This document shows, in pieces, positions 41,675-42,716 of a stretch of DNA of 42,716 nt. Position numbers and translations under genes: made by a program. Numbering within the stretch: the first letter of the stretch is position 1; the number at the start of each line of letters is the position of its first letter. Origin of the DNA: Streptomyces parvus (lineage in GTDB: Bacteria; Actinomycetota; Actinomycetes; Streptomycetales; Streptomycetaceae); NCBI RefSeq assembly GCF_014648875.1, contig NZ_BMRY01000021.1, forward strand, positions 1 to 42,716, written 5' to 3'. Below the pieces are notes generated by a model, which did not search any database, was not told the DNA's origin, and saw nothing but the letters and a program-made list of their open reading frames with translations.

Positions 41675-42196
41675 TCAGGGTGCGGACCCCAGGGTGACCG
41701 GCCGGACGTCAGCTTCCACTGTGATCGTCCCGGACCGCTGGAATGCGAGAGTGAACGCGACGCGCTCCCCCGGCCGCCACGAGGGGTCGGAGCGGACAGT
41801 CACCGCCGAGCCGTGCGGGGACATCTCCACCTCCCCCTCCGCGGGGATCTCCACGCTCCCCGAGCTCTCCCGGTAGGCACCGTTCTCCTCGTTCATGCGG
41901 TGCACGGTCAGCTCGGCGGTCGAGGCCGCCGGAGAGGTGACCGAGAGGAGCCGGTCAGGCGCACCGCCGGTGTTGACGATGCGGAAGTAGGCGTTGGTGT
42001 TCCGTCCCGGTATCACCGGCAGCAGGACCCGGGCCTCCCTGACCTCGATCTTCGCTGGACTGCCCGCATGGCCGGCACCTGCCCAGGCGGAGAGGCAGCC
42101 GATCGCGGCGAGTGAGACCAGAGCCACGACCAGGCCGGTCCCGGTCGCCTCGCGGGCACGGCGCAGACGGGAGGAGGAGGAAGGTGAGGAGTTCAT
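41675..42196 (-). CDS. PCu(A)C-like copper-binding membrane-anchored protein
   Basis: A 173-residue exported protein with one N-terminal membrane segment (LVVALVSLAAIGCLSAWAGAG). The rest is a cupredoxin-like domain resembling PCu(A)C chaperones: AYFRIVNTGGAPDRLLSVTSPAAS, VHRMNEENG and SVEIPAEGEVEM. The first His/Met site is partly kept, but the usual C-terminal His-x-Met is replaced (PHGSAVTV), so copper binding may be weaker or changed. The ATG at 42196 has GAGGAA about 11 bases upstream. It lies 70 bases downstream of the copper ATPase remnant on the same strand and was probably in one operon with it, now cut off from its promoter by the IS insertion. Confidence 0.75.
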   Translation of the reverse strand: MNSSPSSSSRLRRAREATGTGLVVALVSLAAIGCLSAWAGAGHAGSPAKIEVREARVLLPVIPGRNTNAYFRIVNTGGAPDRLLSVTSPAASTAELTVHRMNEENGAYRESSGSVEIPAEGEVEMSPHGSAVTVRSDPSWRPGERVAFTLAFQRSGTITVEADVRPVTLGSAP

Positions 42197-42266
42197 GTAC
42201 GCGCGGTTCCTCGACGAGAGACGGATATGAGCTGCGGTGAGGCGTCGTGGGTGAGATCAGCGCGCG

Positions 42267-42590
42267 TCACACCATGCCCCGTGCGGCGGTACGGGGACGG
42301 GACTTGCCGACCGGTGAGGCCTGCCAGGTGCGCAGCCGCAGGCTGTTGGCCACGACGAGGACCGAACTGAGGGACATCGCGACGGCCGCGACCATGGGGC
42401 TGAGCAGGCCGACCATGGCCAGGGGCATGGTCACGGCGTTGTAGCCGAAGGCCCACACCAGGTTGGTGCGGATGGTGCCCAGGGTGTGCCGGGCCAGCCG
42501 GACGGCGTCCGCGAGCGCCTCGATGTCGCCGCGTACAAGGGTGACGTCGGCGGCGCCGATGGCTACGTCCGTCCCGGTGCCCATGGCGAT
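42267..42590 (-). pseudogene. C-terminal remnant of a copper P-type ATPase, cut by an IS element
   Basis: Reading on the minus strand from the IS border, IAMGTGTDVAIGAADVTLV is the end of the P-type ATPase phosphorylation and hinge domain. NLVWAFGYNAVTMPLAMVGLL and MSLSSVLVVANSLRLR are the last two membrane segments, including the MxxSS metal-site motif of CopA-type pumps. Everything upstream of the hinge is absent, and the preceding residues belong to the IS end. The gene is inactive as it stands unless the rest continues beyond the IS. Confidence 0.85.
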
Positions 42591-42716
42591 GAACCGCTCC
42601 GGGTCTGATGGAGGCTCGATTCCTTGAGAGGATCGAGTCATGGCACGTCCGTCCCCTTACCCTCCCGAGCTTCGCGAGCGCGCGGTGCGCATGGTTGCGG
42701 AGATCCGTCCGAACTA
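42590..42716 (+). mobile_element. Left end of an IS3-family element (runs off the window)
   Basis: TGAACCGCTCCGGGTCTGATGG at 42590-42611 has the TGAACCGC-type start typical of IS3-family terminal repeats. Copper ATPase homology stops exactly there. A transposase start codon follows 50 bases in. The right end, and hence a target duplication, lies outside the window. Confidence 0.75.
42640..42716 (+). CDS. IS3-family transposase OrfA, 3' partial
   Basis: The first 25 codons of a transposase, MARPSPYPPELRERAVRMVAE and onward, match the start of the IS3-family helix-turn-helix OrfA, where PPELRERAVRMV is the usual opening. AGAGGA about 10 bases before the ATG at 42640 is a plausible ribosome site. 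The frame is open to the window edge. In this family OrfB is normally made by frameshifting further downstream. Confidence 0.8.
   Translation, partial: MARPSPYPPELRERAVRMVAEIRPN

Overview
The window is GC-rich DNA from a Streptomyces-like actinomycete. The pointers are GC-biased codons, ATGA/GTGA overlaps between operon genes, GTG starts, lipoboxes, two TTA (bldA-type) codons in plausible control or export genes, and families typical of streptomycete gene clusters. The left edge lies inside an NRPS gene and the right edge inside an IS element.

Region 1 (1-15085) is the right part of an actinomycin-type cluster. It holds the end of an NRPS with an embedded N-methyltransferase, carrier and thioesterase, then a DUF6875-like protein, kynurenine formamidase, tryptophan 2,3-dioxygenase, kynureninase and a methyltransferase. 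These would make and methylate the anthranilate precursor (4-methyl-3-hydroxyanthranilate). A P450 and a 3Fe-4S ferredoxin follow; such a pair makes oxidised (X-type) actinomycins in some producers. An LmbU-like regulator with a TTA codon, a TetR regulator with two operators, a siderophore-interacting-type flavoreductase, a DrrAB-type exporter and a UvrA-like resistance protein complete the cluster. A 55-bp element flanked by CTAG copies sits exactly at the kynureninase stop codon.

Region 2 (15501-20659) is a zinc importer of AztABCD type: two beta-propeller lipoproteins, a zinc-binding lipoprotein and a permease on the minus strand, with the ATPase divergent. A 15-bp palindrome resembling the streptomycete Zur box overlaps the divergent start region, and both first genes look leaderless.

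Region 3 (20828-28935) is a candidate metallophore pathway. A threonine-kinase-like GHMP kinase and a TauD-type dioxygenase diverge from a cysteine-synthase-like PLP enzyme, a DUF364 protein, an MFS exporter and a FecB/FecCD/FecE-type importer. A second, stronger Zur-box match lies between the two operons, over a TTGACA element. I infer a zinc-responsive small-molecule (zincophore-like) system that I cannot match to a named pathway.

Region 4 (29056-40862) is a second unfamiliar pathway: a group-D flavin monooxygenase, MFS exporter, two paralogous methyltransferases, a dipeptide epimerase, an ATP-grasp ligase and a peptide/nickel-type ABC importer with a fused permease-ATPase. Four transcription starts in it share GGAACTW-N15-CGACWW with identical spacing, suggesting one ECF-sigma regulon. 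The gene set suggests a modified dipeptide, perhaps another metallophore.

Region 5 (40972-42716) is decayed: a FecE-type ATPase pseudogene, a PCu(A)C-like copper protein, and a copper P-type ATPase truncated by an IS3-family element. No tRNA, rRNA or CRISPR array was seen.
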